This document shows, one piece after another, positions 24,610 to 33,093 of a stretch of 64,000 nucleotides of DNA. The notes beneath the pieces are model-generated. The model saw only the letters and a list, made by a program, of their open reading frames with translations, searched no databases and had not been told where the DNA came from. The stretch covers positions 1-64,000 of the forward strand of contig WRLH01000008.1 of assembly GCA_009777715.1 (NCBI GenBank). The letters run 5' to 3'. Positions within the stretch are counted from its first letter, which is position 1, and the number at the start of each line of letters is the position of its first letter. Made by a program: the position numbers and the translations under genes. Source of the DNA: Lachnospiraceae bacterium (lineage in GTDB: Bacteria > Bacillota > Clostridia > Lachnospirales > Lachnospiraceae).

Positions 24610-25332
24610 ATGTTAAGAGTAGCAATATGTGATGATGATAAGTCATTCTCCAATTTGCTTTACCAAAAACTATCAAAATGGATTGGGTATCATAGCCTGA
24701 ATATAGATATCTTCGCATTCGAAAATGGCGATGACTTGTTATATAGCATTGAGGAAAATGGCCATTTCCAGATTGTTTTTATTGAAATGGAATTAAAAAA
24801 TGCGGACGGCTTGACGATTGCAAAAAAGATTTCCTGCCAATGCTCCTCAACGCTGATAATGTTCATTTCTGCGGTAAATTATTGCCATAAGCGTGTTTAC
24901 AAGGTCCACCCTTTTTATTTTTTCACGAAACCAATCGAAAATAAAGAATTATCCCACATCATGAAAAAAGCCCTTATCCGGCTTGACATTGAAGAGCAAG
25001 CTTTCCGCTTTTCCCATAACACCTGTTATTATTCAATCCCGATCAAAGACATCATCTATTTTTCGAGCGAGGGGCGAAAAATTTGTGTTGTCAGCTTGGA
25101 TAAGAAATATTATTTTTATGGCAAGCTTGATTTAATAAACAATGAAATGCAAAAGAAAGCAATCATATTTTTGCGAATCCACAAATCGTATCTGGTTAAT
25201 AAACGGTATATCACTATTTATCAGCAAGATTTCATTGAAGTTGCCGGAAAAGAATGCTTGCCAATCAGCCGCTCAAAAAAGAAAGCAATCAGAAATATTT
25301 TGCATAAGGAGTGGAAAGAATGTCGATACTGA
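24610..25332 (+). CDS. LytTR-family regulator with a pseudo-receiver domain
   Basis: 240 residues from ATG 24610 (the GTG at 24601 is less well placed against the GGGGAG SD). Receiver-like domain 1-120: acidic cluster ICDDDK, Lys107 in FFTKPI, but the phosphoacceptor Asp is replaced by Glu59 in VFIEMELKN. The LytTR DNA-binding domain (about 130-238) has IPIKDIIYFSSEGRK and FLRIHKSYLVNKRYI. Glu at this site often mimics phosphorylation, so constant activity is likely (inference). It lies between pseB and pseC. The last three residues and the stop are encoded by a dispersed repeat. Confidence 0.85.
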   Translation: MLRVAICDDDKSFSNLLYQKLSKWIGYHSLNIDIFAFENGDDLLYSIEENGHFQIVFIEMELKNADGLTIAKKISCQCSSTLIMFISAVNYCHKRVYKVHPFYFFTKPIENKELSHIMKKALIRLDIEEQAFRFSHNTCYYSIPIKDIIYFSSEGRKICVVSLDKKYYFYGKLDLINNEMQKKAIIFLRIHKSYLVNKRYITIYQQDFIEVAGKECLPISRSKKKAIRNILHKEWKECRY

Positions 25333-25396
25333 CGTATCGACTTATAAAAATGCTTCGCATTTTCCCGTGGGAGGATTTACTTGGCTCGTGCGTGTG
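25319..25396 (+). repeat. Promoter-bearing dispersed repeat, copy 1
   Basis: 78 bp identical to 25407-25484. It contains the palindrome GTCGATAC-TGAC-GTATCGAC, the palindrome AAAATGC-TTC-GCATTTT, and ends ACTTGGCTCGTGCGTGTG. The start of the repeat forms the stop codon of the LytTR gene. Confidence 0.95.
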
Positions 25397-25409
25397 ACTG
25401 TGGTATAAT
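25381..25409 (+). promoter_or_regulatory. Promoter formed at the end of repeat copy 1
   Basis: -35 TTGGCT (25381-25386, inside the repeat), exactly 17 bp, extended -10 TGGTATAAT (25401-25409, outside it). Transcription would begin at the palindrome of copy 2 and run into pseC. Confidence 0.7.
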
Positions 25410-25484
25410 GTCGATACTGACGTATCGACTTATAAAAATGCTTCGCATTTTCCCGTGGGAGGATTTACTTGGCTCGTGCGTGTG
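25407..25484 (+). repeat. Promoter-bearing dispersed repeat, copy 2
   Basis: Exact copy of 25319-25396 at a period of 88 bp. Its TTGGCT (25469-25474) is followed after 20 bp by TATAAA, a weaker promoter. pseC begins 37 bp downstream. Confidence 0.95.
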
Positions 25485-25521
25485 GATGAAAAACTATAAA
25501 AACTAAAAGAAAGGACCAGCA

Positions 25522-26724
25522 ATGGACAAGCCAGCAATAAACGGGGGCACCCCAGTCCGGACAAACAGGATAAATTACGGCCGCCAATATATTGATGAAG
25601 CGGACATCGAAGCGGTCGTAGCGGTGCTAAAGAGTGATTTTTTGACTTGCGGCCCGATGATTCCTGCCCTCGAAGAAAAACTATGCCGGATCACCGGAGC
25701 AAAATATGCCGTTGCCTGTGCCAATGGAACGGCAGCTTTGCATATTGCCTGTCTGGCGGCCGGAATTAAAGAGGGGGACGAGGTCATCACTACCCCGCTT
25801 ACCTTTGCTGCTTCGGGGAACTGCGCCTTATATTGCGGGGCAAAGCCAATTTTTGCTGATGTCCGGTCTGATACCTATAATATCGACCCCAAAGCCGTAG
25901 AAGCCTGTGTAACCAAGAAAACTAAAGCCTTGGTTGCCGTTGACTATACTGGTCAATCATGTGAGCTAGATGAATTAATTAAAATCTGCCAGAAAAACCA
26001 AATGGTGCTGATTGAAGACGGGGCCCATGTCATTGGCACGGAATATAAAGGAAAACCCAATGGCTCAATTGCCGATATGACGACGTTTAGTTTTCACCCG
26101 GTTAAGACGGTGACCTGCGGCGAGGGGGGGGCGGTCCTTACAAACAATGAGGATTATTACCGCAAGCTGATTCTTTTCCGGGAGCATGGGATTACAAGGC
26201 GGGCAGATTTGCAAGAAAAGCCGTCCCACGGCGCATGGTACTATGAGCAAATTGCACTTGGCTATAATTATCGCTTAACGGATATCCAAGCCGCTTTGCT
26301 TTTAAGCCAACTTAATAAATTGCCGCTTTTTAGCAAACGCCGCAAGGAAATTGTCGCAAGGTATGAAGAAGCTTTCCGCGATTTAAAAGGAATCGGCTTA
26401 CAAAGAGAAATAGCGGAATCAAACACAACAAGGCATCTTTATGTTATCCGGGTTCGCGAAGAAGAGCTTACGATTGGGCGGAAGGGATTTTTTGATGCCT
26501 TAGCCTTAGAAAATATCTATTGTAATGTCCACTATATCCCGGTTTATTACCACCCTTATTATGAAAAAATGGGGTATGAAAAGGGGTTATGCCCGGTCGC
26601 GGAAGAGATTTATGATGGGCTTATTTCATTGCCGCTATTTTATGGAATGACGGAGAATGATGTTAGTGATGTGATTAAGGCAGTAACGAAAATTGCTTTG
26701 TATTATCAAAGGGAATCTAAATGA
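25522..26724 (+). CDS. pseC: PLP aminotransferase, Pse pathway step 2
   Basis: 400 residues, DegT/DnrJ/EryC1 family. ANGTAALHIACLAAGI, the PseC-type VDYTGQSCELDE block, and the PLP lysine in SFHPVKTVTCGEGGA. Converts the PseB product to UDP-4-amino-4,6-dideoxy-beta-L-AltNAc. SD GAAAGGA before the ATG. ATGA overlap with the next gene. Assignment rests on the PseC-like motif and on pseB, pseF, pseG and pseI nearby. Confidence 0.92.
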   Translation: MDKPAINGGTPVRTNRINYGRQYIDEADIEAVVAVLKSDFLTCGPMIPALEEKLCRITGAKYAVACANGTAALHIACLAAGIKEGDEVITTPLTFAASGNCALYCGAKPIFADVRSDTYNIDPKAVEACVTKKTKALVAVDYTGQSCELDELIKICQKNQMVLIEDGAHVIGTEYKGKPNGSIADMTTFSFHPVKTVTCGEGGAVLTNNEDYYRKLILFREHGITRRADLQEKPSHGAWYYEQIALGYNYRLTDIQAALLLSQLNKLPLFSKRRKEIVARYEEAFRDLKGIGLQREIAESNTTRHLYVIRVREEELTIGRKGFFDALALENIYCNVHYIPVYYHPYYEKMGYEKGLCPVAEEIYDGLISLPLFYGMTENDVSDVIKAVTKIALYYQRESK

Positions 26725-27761
26725 AGCTTAGTATAATCGTGCCAGTTTATAATATGGCAGCTAACGGCAAACTTGAATACTGCCTTAACTCGCTAATCAG
26801 CCAAACGATTAACGATTTTGAAATAATCGCCGTCGATGATTGCTCAACTGATACTTCGCCGGAAATCCTGAAAGAATATGAAAACCTTTACCCAGGCCGC
26901 TTTAAAGCCCTTTACTTGCCGATTAATAAAAAGCAAGGCGGAGCAAAGAACCTTGGTTTAACAGTAGCTAAGGGCGAATGGATCGGGTTTATTGACTCTG
27001 ACGATTGGGTGACGCCCGATTTTTATGAACGCTTGCTAAAAAAAGCAGAGGAAACGGGAGCAGATCTTGTTGGCTGTGACTATAATATGACTGCCAAGCA
27101 TGGCTTTGAGGTTGGCAAACACGTGGCAATGAACAAGCTAGAGCAAACAGGGCCGCTTGATAAAGAAAAATACCGCTCCTTAATTCTTGATGGCGGAAGC
27201 TTAGTTGTAAAAATTTACCAGCGGCGCATTATTTTTGATTATCCTAACCGTTTTCCCGAAAATATCTTCTATGAGGATAACGCAATTGTCAATTCGTGGC
27301 TGCTTCGGGCAAAACATTTTGAATATATTCCTGAACCGCTTTATTATTATTACCAGCATGGTGATTCAACTGTCCATACAATCACGGCCGAACGCTGCTA
27401 TCACCGCATGGAAGCTGCCCGGATTATGATTAACGAAGCAAAAGAATTTGGCTTTTACGATGATTATTTGCCGGAATTGGAATACAAATTCACTATTTTA
27501 TTTTATCTGAATACCTTATTTTCTTACTTGCGCGGAGTAAAAAAAAGCAAATACCTTTTTGTGAAAGAAATTGGCACGGAAATGGCGGAAAAATTTCCGC
27601 ATTTCATGGAAAATCAATATTTTATCGAGCGGCAGGACAAAGAAATAAAGAAAATGGCTAGGTTGCACAGGAAGTCAGCCTTGATATTTATGGTTTATTT
27701 CAAATTACTATGGTTTTACCGGGATAATTTTCGGCCGGAAAGGAAGAAACATAATGGATAG
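26721..27761 (+). CDS. GT2 family glycosyltransferase in Pse operon
   Basis: 346 residues. LSIIVPVYNMAANGKLEYC, AVDDCSTDTS, GAKNLGLTVAKGEWIGFIDSDDW (DxD = DSD), and IFYEDNAIVNSWLLR. It overlaps pseC (4 bp) and pseF (8 bp), so it is coupled to Pse synthesis, and a role in adding a sugar to the same glycan is likely. Nonulosonate transfer is not typical for GT2. Confidence 0.85.
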   Translation: MKLSIIVPVYNMAANGKLEYCLNSLISQTINDFEIIAVDDCSTDTSPEILKEYENLYPGRFKALYLPINKKQGGAKNLGLTVAKGEWIGFIDSDDWVTPDFYERLLKKAEETGADLVGCDYNMTAKHGFEVGKHVAMNKLEQTGPLDKEKYRSLILDGGSLVVKIYQRRIIFDYPNRFPENIFYEDNAIVNSWLLRAKHFEYIPEPLYYYYQHGDSTVHTITAERCYHRMEAARIMINEAKEFGFYDDYLPELEYKFTILFYLNTLFSYLRGVKKSKYLFVKEIGTEMAEKFPHFMENQYFIERQDKEIKKMARLHRKSALIFMVYFKLLWFYRDNFRPERKKHNG

Positions 27762-28443
27762 AGCGATTGCGATTATTACTGCCCGCGGCGGAAGCAAGCG
27801 GATTCCGCGAAAGAACGTTAAGGAATTTTGCGGCAAGCCGATTATATATTATTCCATTAAGGCCGCCCTTGATGTGGGTGTTTTTGATAAGGTAATGGTT
27901 TCAACTGATGATGATGAAATCGCCCAGCTTGCCATAAAATATGGCGCAGAAGTGCCTTTTAAACGCTCACAGGAAACAGCTGGCGATTTTGCGACAACAG
28001 CCGAGGTTTTAATGGAAGTAATTAAAGCATATCACTTAAGGGGTGAGGACTTTGACCGCTTTTGCTGTATTTATCCGACCTGCCCGCTCCTTAAAAAAGA
28101 ACGGCTTAAGGAAGCAATGTTAATGCTTTCCGATTGTGATGGAGTAATGCCTGTCGTTAAGTTTTCTTTTCCGCCGCAGCGGAGCGTATTTATAAAGGAT
28201 GGATATTTAAAAAGCAGTTATCCCGAATTTGCAAACTCACGTTCGCAGGATCTGGAAGCAATCTATCATGATAGCGGCCAATTTTATGCTTTGCGGACCG
28301 AGGCATTTTTGGCTGCCGGGGCGTTAAATATTGCTAATTTGAAGCCAATTATTTTGACCGAAATGGAAGTGCAGGATATTGATACCATCGATGATTGGAA
28401 GCTGGCGGAACTTAAGTATAATTATTTGGCGAGAAATTCATGA
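27754..28443 (+). CDS. pseF: CMP-pseudaminate cytidylyltransferase
   Basis: 229 residues, CMP-nonulosonate synthetase family: IITARGGSKRIPRKNVKEF (CTP-binding), KVMVSTDDDEIAQLA, and QDIDTIDDWKLAE at the C-terminus. Activates pseudaminic acid with CTP. Part of the plus operon; its last 22 bp overlap the 3' end of the opposite-strand formyltransferase gene. Confidence 0.9.
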   Translation: MDRAIAIITARGGSKRIPRKNVKEFCGKPIIYYSIKAALDVGVFDKVMVSTDDDEIAQLAIKYGAEVPFKRSQETAGDFATTAEVLMEVIKAYHLRGEDFDRFCCIYPTCPLLKKERLKEAMLMLSDCDGVMPVVKFSFPPQRSVFIKDGYLKSSYPEFANSRSQDLEAIYHDSGQFYALRTEAFLAAGALNIANLKPIILTEMEVQDIDTIDDWKLAELKYNYLARNS

Positions 28444-29027
28444 TATTTATGCAGGAAAATCGCAATCAAATCATTATAGTCGATTAAATGCTTAAAGTGG
28501 TCTGAATCCTTGACATAATGAAAAGTCCCAGGCCCAAGCTGCGGTTTTGGTTCGAGTAAGCCATTTTTTATTTGTTTCCAATTATCGCGGAATAATTGAC
28601 TGATTAAGGCGTGTGATTTTTGATATGAACCTTTTAAAGTTTCGGTTTCATAATCGAAGAAAATTTCTTGCTGGAGCAGAATATTTCCGGTATCAAGCCC
28701 GGAATCAATTTCATGGATTGTGACACCGCTGGGGGTTTTTTCGATGAAGCTCCAGATATTGGGGCTCGCGCCTTTATTCCATGGCAGCAGGGAAGTATGA
28801 AGATTAATTATCCGGCGCGGGAATAATGAGATTACTTCATCTTTTATCAAGTGAATATAATTGTAACTGATGATAAATTCAATGTCATGAAAAATGCCGT
28901 CCGGCAAAAACAGCCCGGCATTAAGCTTGCTATCATAAAAAACAACATTATCAGAGTTTTCTATTGCCTTAAGCCAATTAAACAAGGGCATTGAGATATC
29001 ATTATTGGATAAAAATAAAATTTTCAT
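28422..29027 (-). CDS. Sugar N-formyltransferase-like protein
   Basis: 201 residues from ATG 29027 (MKILFLSNNDISMPLF); the longer frame to 29102 lacks an SD. Formyl_trans_N fold: catalytic Asn75 and His77 in NLHTSLLPWNKG and Asp112 in GLDTGNIL. Too short for methionyl-tRNA formyltransferase and lacking its C-terminal domain. Formyl-THF-dependent formylation of a 4-amino sugar is the usual role of such enzymes in glycan loci. Placed antisense inside the Pse cluster; it could formylate the PseC product, giving an N-formyl pseudaminic acid (inference). Confidence 0.78.
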   Translation of the reverse strand: MKILFLSNNDISMPLFNWLKAIENSDNVVFYDSKLNAGLFLPDGIFHDIEFIISYNYIHLIKDEVISLFPRRIINLHTSLLPWNKGASPNIWSFIEKTPSGVTIHEIDSGLDTGNILLQQEIFFDYETETLKGSYQKSHALISQLFRDNWKQIKNGLLEPKPQLGPGTFHYVKDSDHFKHLIDYNDLIAIFLHKYHEFLAK

Positions 29028-29099
29028 GTGGTAATGATACACTATTGGGTGGGTAAAGGCAAGGGGGGCGGCGATGATGAAAGAAAGTAAACACAATCT

Positions 29100-29154
29100 C
29101 AAGATTATGGTGTAATTTTGCAGAGAAGCTCCGCAAAATTACACCATAATCTTG
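29100..29154. repeat. 22-bp perfect inverted repeat with 11-nt loop
   Basis: Arms 29100-29121 and 29133-29154 are exact complements. It stands between the divergent formyltransferase and DUF4143 ATPase genes, directly before the ATPase -35 box. It could be a bidirectional terminator, an operator, or the scar of an insertion. Confidence 0.9.
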
Positions 29155-29183
29155 TTGCTAATTTAAATTCCATGGTGTATAAT
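29155..29183 (+). promoter_or_regulatory. Promoter of the DUF4143 ATPase gene
   Basis: -35 TTGCTA (29155-29160), 17-bp spacer, perfect -10 TATAAT (29178-29183). Followed by SD AGGAGGG and the ATG at 29211. Confidence 0.8.
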
Positions 29184-29210
29184 ATGAATAATCATCATAG
29201 GAGGGTATTT

Positions 29211-30527
29211 ATGGAAAGAACGCTCATGGCTGATTTAATCAAATGGAAAGATAATCCGCTCAAAAAGCCGCTTATTTTACAAGGTGTCAGACAATGCGGA
29301 AAAACTTATTTAGTAAAAGAGTTTGGCGGACAGTTTTATAATGATGTTCTTTACTTAAAATTTGATTATGATAAAGGGGTAGCGGATTTTTTTGAAGCTG
29401 ATTTAAACCCACGCAGAATCATAAAAGATTTGTCACTGGCACGAAGCAAAGACATAAAACCACATCAGACGTTGATTATTTTCGATGAAATTCAATCATG
29501 CGAAAAAGCACTCACTTCCCTTAAGTACTTTTGTGAGGAGGCACCGGAATATCATATTATTGCAGCTGGTTCACTTCTTGGGGTTGCCATCCCAAAGGGA
29601 ACATCGTTTCCGGTTGGTAAAGTTGAGTTTCTTACTCTTTACCCCATGAATTTCTTTGAGTTTTTGCTGGCAAACAACTCTATGCTAGCAAAGGAATTGA
29701 AAGAAGCCTCACTAAATGATGGGATATGGGAGAGATTTAGGTCGATATTGGGTACGGCGTACCGTGATTTTCAAATAATTGGCGGAATGCCCGAAGTGGT
29801 CCAAAGATGGCTTGATACTAATAGCATCGAAGAAGTTGAAAAAATCCAAGCGCAAATAATTTCAAGTTATGAAAACGATTTTGCTAAATATGCGCAAATT
29901 TCATATTTTCCCAAATTGTCAGCGATATGGAACGCGATTCCAAGCCAGCTAGCAAAAGAAAACCGCAAATTTATTTTCAGCCAGGTCAAAAAAAGCTGGC
30001 GGGCAAAAGATTTAGAAGATGCTTTAGAATGGTTGATTCGCGCTGGTTTAGTTTACAAAATTGAAAATATCGAAAAGCCTTCGTTTCCTATTAAAGCATA
30101 TGCGAATCACTCATGCTTTAAGCTTTACCTTTCTGATATCGGCTTACTTAGGAAAATGGCAAATTTGCCACCAATAATACTTTTTGACAAATCCGACAAT
30201 TATAAAGAGTTTAAAGGGGCAATGGCAGAAAACTTTATTTGCTGTGAACTAAAAAAAATATACGACGATGAGATTTATTATTGGACTGCCGAAGGCTCTG
30301 GCCGTTCTGAAATTGATTTTATTATTCAAGATGGCAAATACATCATTCCTATAGAGGTTAAGGCTGGTTCAGCGCGTCGCGCCCGGTCACTTGCTAGGTA
30401 TATTGAAAAATACAAGCCAGAAAAAGCAGTGCTAACATCTCTTGACGAAATGAGCAAGAAAAATCTCCCTTTATATGCTTTTTGGGCTTTCAAAAAATGG
30501 ATTTGCGAGGAGAATGTCAATGAATAA
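29211..30527 (+). CDS. AAA_14/DUF4143 ATPase
   Basis: 438 residues from ATG 29211 with SD AGGAGGG (the TTG at 29118 lies in the inverted repeat and is rejected). Walker A LQGVRQCGKTY at about residue 23-33, Walker B LIIFDEIQSC, sensor region AAGSLLGVAI, and the C-terminal DUF4143 nuclease-like block EIDFIIQDGKYIIPIEVKAG. Family function is unclear; some relatives accompany toxin-antitoxin and defence loci. It carries its own promoter but ends eight bases inside pseI, so it has become part of the Pse operon. Confidence 0.85.
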   Translation: MERTLMADLIKWKDNPLKKPLILQGVRQCGKTYLVKEFGGQFYNDVLYLKFDYDKGVADFFEADLNPRRIIKDLSLARSKDIKPHQTLIIFDEIQSCEKALTSLKYFCEEAPEYHIIAAGSLLGVAIPKGTSFPVGKVEFLTLYPMNFFEFLLANNSMLAKELKEASLNDGIWERFRSILGTAYRDFQIIGGMPEVVQRWLDTNSIEEVEKIQAQIISSYENDFAKYAQISYFPKLSAIWNAIPSQLAKENRKFIFSQVKKSWRAKDLEDALEWLIRAGLVYKIENIEKPSFPIKAYANHSCFKLYLSDIGLLRKMANLPPIILFDKSDNYKEFKGAMAENFICCELKKIYDDEIYYWTAEGSGRSEIDFIIQDGKYIIPIEVKAGSARRARSLARYIEKYKPEKAVLTSLDEMSKKNLPLYAFWAFKKWICEENVNE

Positions 30528-31572
30528 AACAATAAAAATAGCGGATCGCATAATTAACGCGGATTCACCTGCTTTCATTGTCGCCGAAATATCCGGAAAC
30601 CATAACGGCGATTATGGCAGGGCGGTGGAAATCATTCACGCAGCCAAAGAAGCCGGAGCAGACGCGGTAAAATTGCAGACCTATACCCCAGACACAATTA
30701 CCTTGGATTGTGACAACGAACATTTCAAGCTTAACCGGGGCACGATTTGGGATGGCGTCACACTCCATGCCCTTTATCAGACGGCTTTCACCCCTTGGGA
30801 CTGGCAGCCAAAACTGAAAGAAGAAGCAGAAAAAATCGGCTTAATATGCTTTTCCTCACCCTTTGATTTTACGGCGGTTGATTTTATGGCAAAGCTAGAT
30901 ATGCCTGCTTACAAAATTGCCTCTTATGAAATCAACGATATTCCCTTAATCCGTAAAGCCGCCGCGCAGAAAAAGCCTGTTGTCATTGCGATTGGGATTG
31001 CTTATCCTGAGGACATCAGCTTGGCTCTTAAAACTTGCCGGGACGAGGGCAATGAAGACGTTATCATCTTAAAATGCGTTTCCGCCTATCCGACAAATTA
31101 TGAAGATGTTAATCTAAAATCAATCCCCACCTTAAAAGCAGAATATGGCTGTCTTATTGGCTTATCCGACCATACCCCCGGCGGCGTAACTGCTCTTGGC
31201 GCGGTCTCGCTTGGTGCGGTCATGGTGGAAAAACACTTAACCCTAAGGCGGGCTGACGGCGGCCCGGATGCCGCTTTTTCGATGGAGCCGGCAGAGTTTG
31301 CCGCGATGGCCAGCCAAATCCGTGACTTGGAAAAAGCCCTCGGCCATTCAGGATATGCCCTTACCCCCAAGCAAATTAAAGAACGTGAGGGGGGGCGTTC
31401 GCTTTTTGTTGTTAATGACATAACCTCCGGTGAAATTCTGACTCCCGGAAATATCCGCTCAATCCGCCCGGCTGCCGGGCTTTTACCAAAATATTACGAT
31501 GAAGTCCTTGGAAAAACCGCAGTTCGCGATATTCCCCGCGGCACGCCGCTTAGCGAGGATATGTATGAATAA
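30520..31572 (+). CDS. pseI: Pseudaminic acid synthase
   Basis: 350 residues from ATG 30520 (SD GAGGAG). NeuB-family TIM barrel: FIVAEISGNHNGDYGRAVE, DAVKLQTYTPDTIT, PAYKIASYEINDIPLI, GLSDHTPGG, EKHLTL, then an antifreeze-like SAF domain (about 290-350, SLFVVNDITSGEILT). Condenses 2,4-diacylamino-2,4,6-trideoxy-L-altrose with PEP. Overlaps the ATPase gene upstream and pseG downstream (8 bp each). Confidence 0.93.
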   Translation: MNKTIKIADRIINADSPAFIVAEISGNHNGDYGRAVEIIHAAKEAGADAVKLQTYTPDTITLDCDNEHFKLNRGTIWDGVTLHALYQTAFTPWDWQPKLKEEAEKIGLICFSSPFDFTAVDFMAKLDMPAYKIASYEINDIPLIRKAAAQKKPVVIAIGIAYPEDISLALKTCRDEGNEDVIILKCVSAYPTNYEDVNLKSIPTLKAEYGCLIGLSDHTPGGVTALGAVSLGAVMVEKHLTLRRADGGPDAAFSMEPAEFAAMASQIRDLEKALGHSGYALTPKQIKEREGGRSLFVVNDITSGEILTPGNIRSIRPAAGLLPKYYDEVLGKTAVRDIPRGTPLSEDMYE

Positions 31573-32632
31573 GAATGCTGCTCCAATGATTTTAATCCGC
31601 ACCGACGCCAATTCACGTATTGCCACCGGGCATATGATGCGGACCCTTTCGATTGCCAGCGAATGTAAACGCCGTAATATTAAGGTCTGCTTTGTCTTGG
31701 CTGATAATGAGTCGGAATGCGTTTTCCAAAAACTATGCCTAGACTTAGAAAGCTTTCAGACTGAAATCCTTAAGACCAAATTCGATGAACCAGATTCAGA
31801 AATCGCCGCCTTTACAGATATTATTGCAAAAAAAAATCCGTTTGCGGTCTTAATTGACTCTTATTTTGTCACGCCTTTTTATTTAACTGAAATAAGCCAG
31901 ATTGTCCGCACATTCTATCTTGACGACCTAAACGCTTTTGATTATCCGGTTGACGTTGTAATCAATTATTGTATCAATGCCAAACCGCCAAGCAGGACAG
32001 GCACTTTCCCGCATGGCAAAAAATATTTGCTTGGGCCAGCCTATGCCCCCTTGCGTGAGCAATTCCGGGATTTATCCTATCATGTTAAAAAAGAGATTAA
32101 GGATATTCTTATTACGACTGGCGGGACTGATGAAGAGGGGCTGACCAGCAAAATTATCACAGCTGTAAAAGAAACATTAGGCGAATCAGTGACTTGCCAT
32201 GTCGTGATCGGAGTCATCAATCGCCACCGCGAGAACTTGCATAGTTTAGCGTTAAAAGACAACAGCCTTAAAATTTACGAGGCCTATGCCGAAATGGCCG
32301 CTTTAATGCAAAAATGTGACCTTGCAATTTCCGCGGCCGGTTCAACCCTTTATGAGTTGTGTGCAGTTGGATTGCCGACAATTTGCTTTACGACTGCGGA
32401 TAACCAGCGTTCTAACGCCATTGGCCTTTCAGCCACTAAAGCGTTGATTTATGCCGAAGACAAGGATTTTGCCCGCCATATAAGCGAGCTTGCTTATGAC
32501 TATTCTTCTCGCAAGAAGCTTTCCATTTCAATGCAGAATCTTGTTGATGGTTATGGGGCTTCGCGGATTGTGGATGAGTTGGTGCGGACGTTATTATACG
32601 ACTGGACAGCAATGAAAGAGAGAGCGAAATGA
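31565..32632 (+). CDS. pseG: UDP-2,4-diacetamido-2,4,6-trideoxy-beta-L-altropyranose hydrolase
   Basis: 355 residues from ATG 31565. GT-B-like nucleotide-sugar hydrolase: IRTDANSRIATGHMMRTLSIA at the N-terminus (catalytic His in GHMMR), ILITTGGTDEEGL, and DLAISAAGSTLYELCAVGLPTI. Removes UDP from the bis-acylated sugar before PseI. Coupled by overlap to both neighbours. Confidence 0.92.
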   Translation: MNKNAAPMILIRTDANSRIATGHMMRTLSIASECKRRNIKVCFVLADNESECVFQKLCLDLESFQTEILKTKFDEPDSEIAAFTDIIAKKNPFAVLIDSYFVTPFYLTEISQIVRTFYLDDLNAFDYPVDVVINYCINAKPPSRTGTFPHGKKYLLGPAYAPLREQFRDLSYHVKKEIKDILITTGGTDEEGLTSKIITAVKETLGESVTCHVVIGVINRHRENLHSLALKDNSLKIYEAYAEMAALMQKCDLAISAAGSTLYELCAVGLPTICFTTADNQRSNAIGLSATKALIYAEDKDFARHISELAYDYSSRKKLSISMQNLVDGYGASRIVDELVRTLLYDWTAMKERAK

Positions 32633-33087
32633 AAAAGAGATTAGCCGTAATAAACGATGTACCCGTATTGGTTGAACTCCGCAAGAAACAACTAATTGAT
32701 GAAGGACTGCCATCTGTTTCTTATATTGATACGGATATTGATGTGCAACTTACTGATTATTTTACTTCTACGATTGGTGACGGTTCATTCATTTCATGGG
32801 TTATGGAAAATGACGGCGAAATAATCGCTACAAGTGGGCTTTGTTTTTATTCGTTACCGCCAAATTTTTCAAACCCGGCGGGTAGAACAGCTTATGTCAC
32901 GAATATATACACAAAACCAGAATATCGGCGCAAAGGAATAGCTGCGGAATTGCTGAACATGGTCATTGACGAAGCAAACTCACGCGGATATAAGGTTATC
33001 CGTCTCCACACATCAGAGTATGGTAAATCCATATACGAAAGAGCCGGATTTGCCGACACGGATGGATATATGGCCTTAAGATTATAG
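32629..33087 (+). CDS. GNAT N-acetyltransferase (PseH candidate)
   Basis: 152 residues. Acetyl-CoA-binding motif A YRRKGIAAELL after VTNIYTKPE, and the C-terminal IYERAGF. It follows pseG with an ATGA overlap, so by position it could be PseH, the 4-N-acetyltransferase. By sequence it resembles general GNAT proteins rather than the known PseH group, so this is uncertain; a formyltransferase nearby could do the job instead. Confidence 0.75.
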   Translation: MKKRLAVINDVPVLVELRKKQLIDEGLPSVSYIDTDIDVQLTDYFTSTIGDGSFISWVMENDGEIIATSGLCFYSLPPNFSNPAGRTAYVTNIYTKPEYRRKGIAAELLNMVIDEANSRGYKVIRLHTSEYGKSIYERAGFADTDGYMALRL

Positions 33088-33093
33088 AAGTAT

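Noticed and set aside
28422..29027. Methionyl-tRNA formyltransferase
   Set aside because: Too short, lacks the C-terminal tRNA-binding domain and sits in a sugar cluster.
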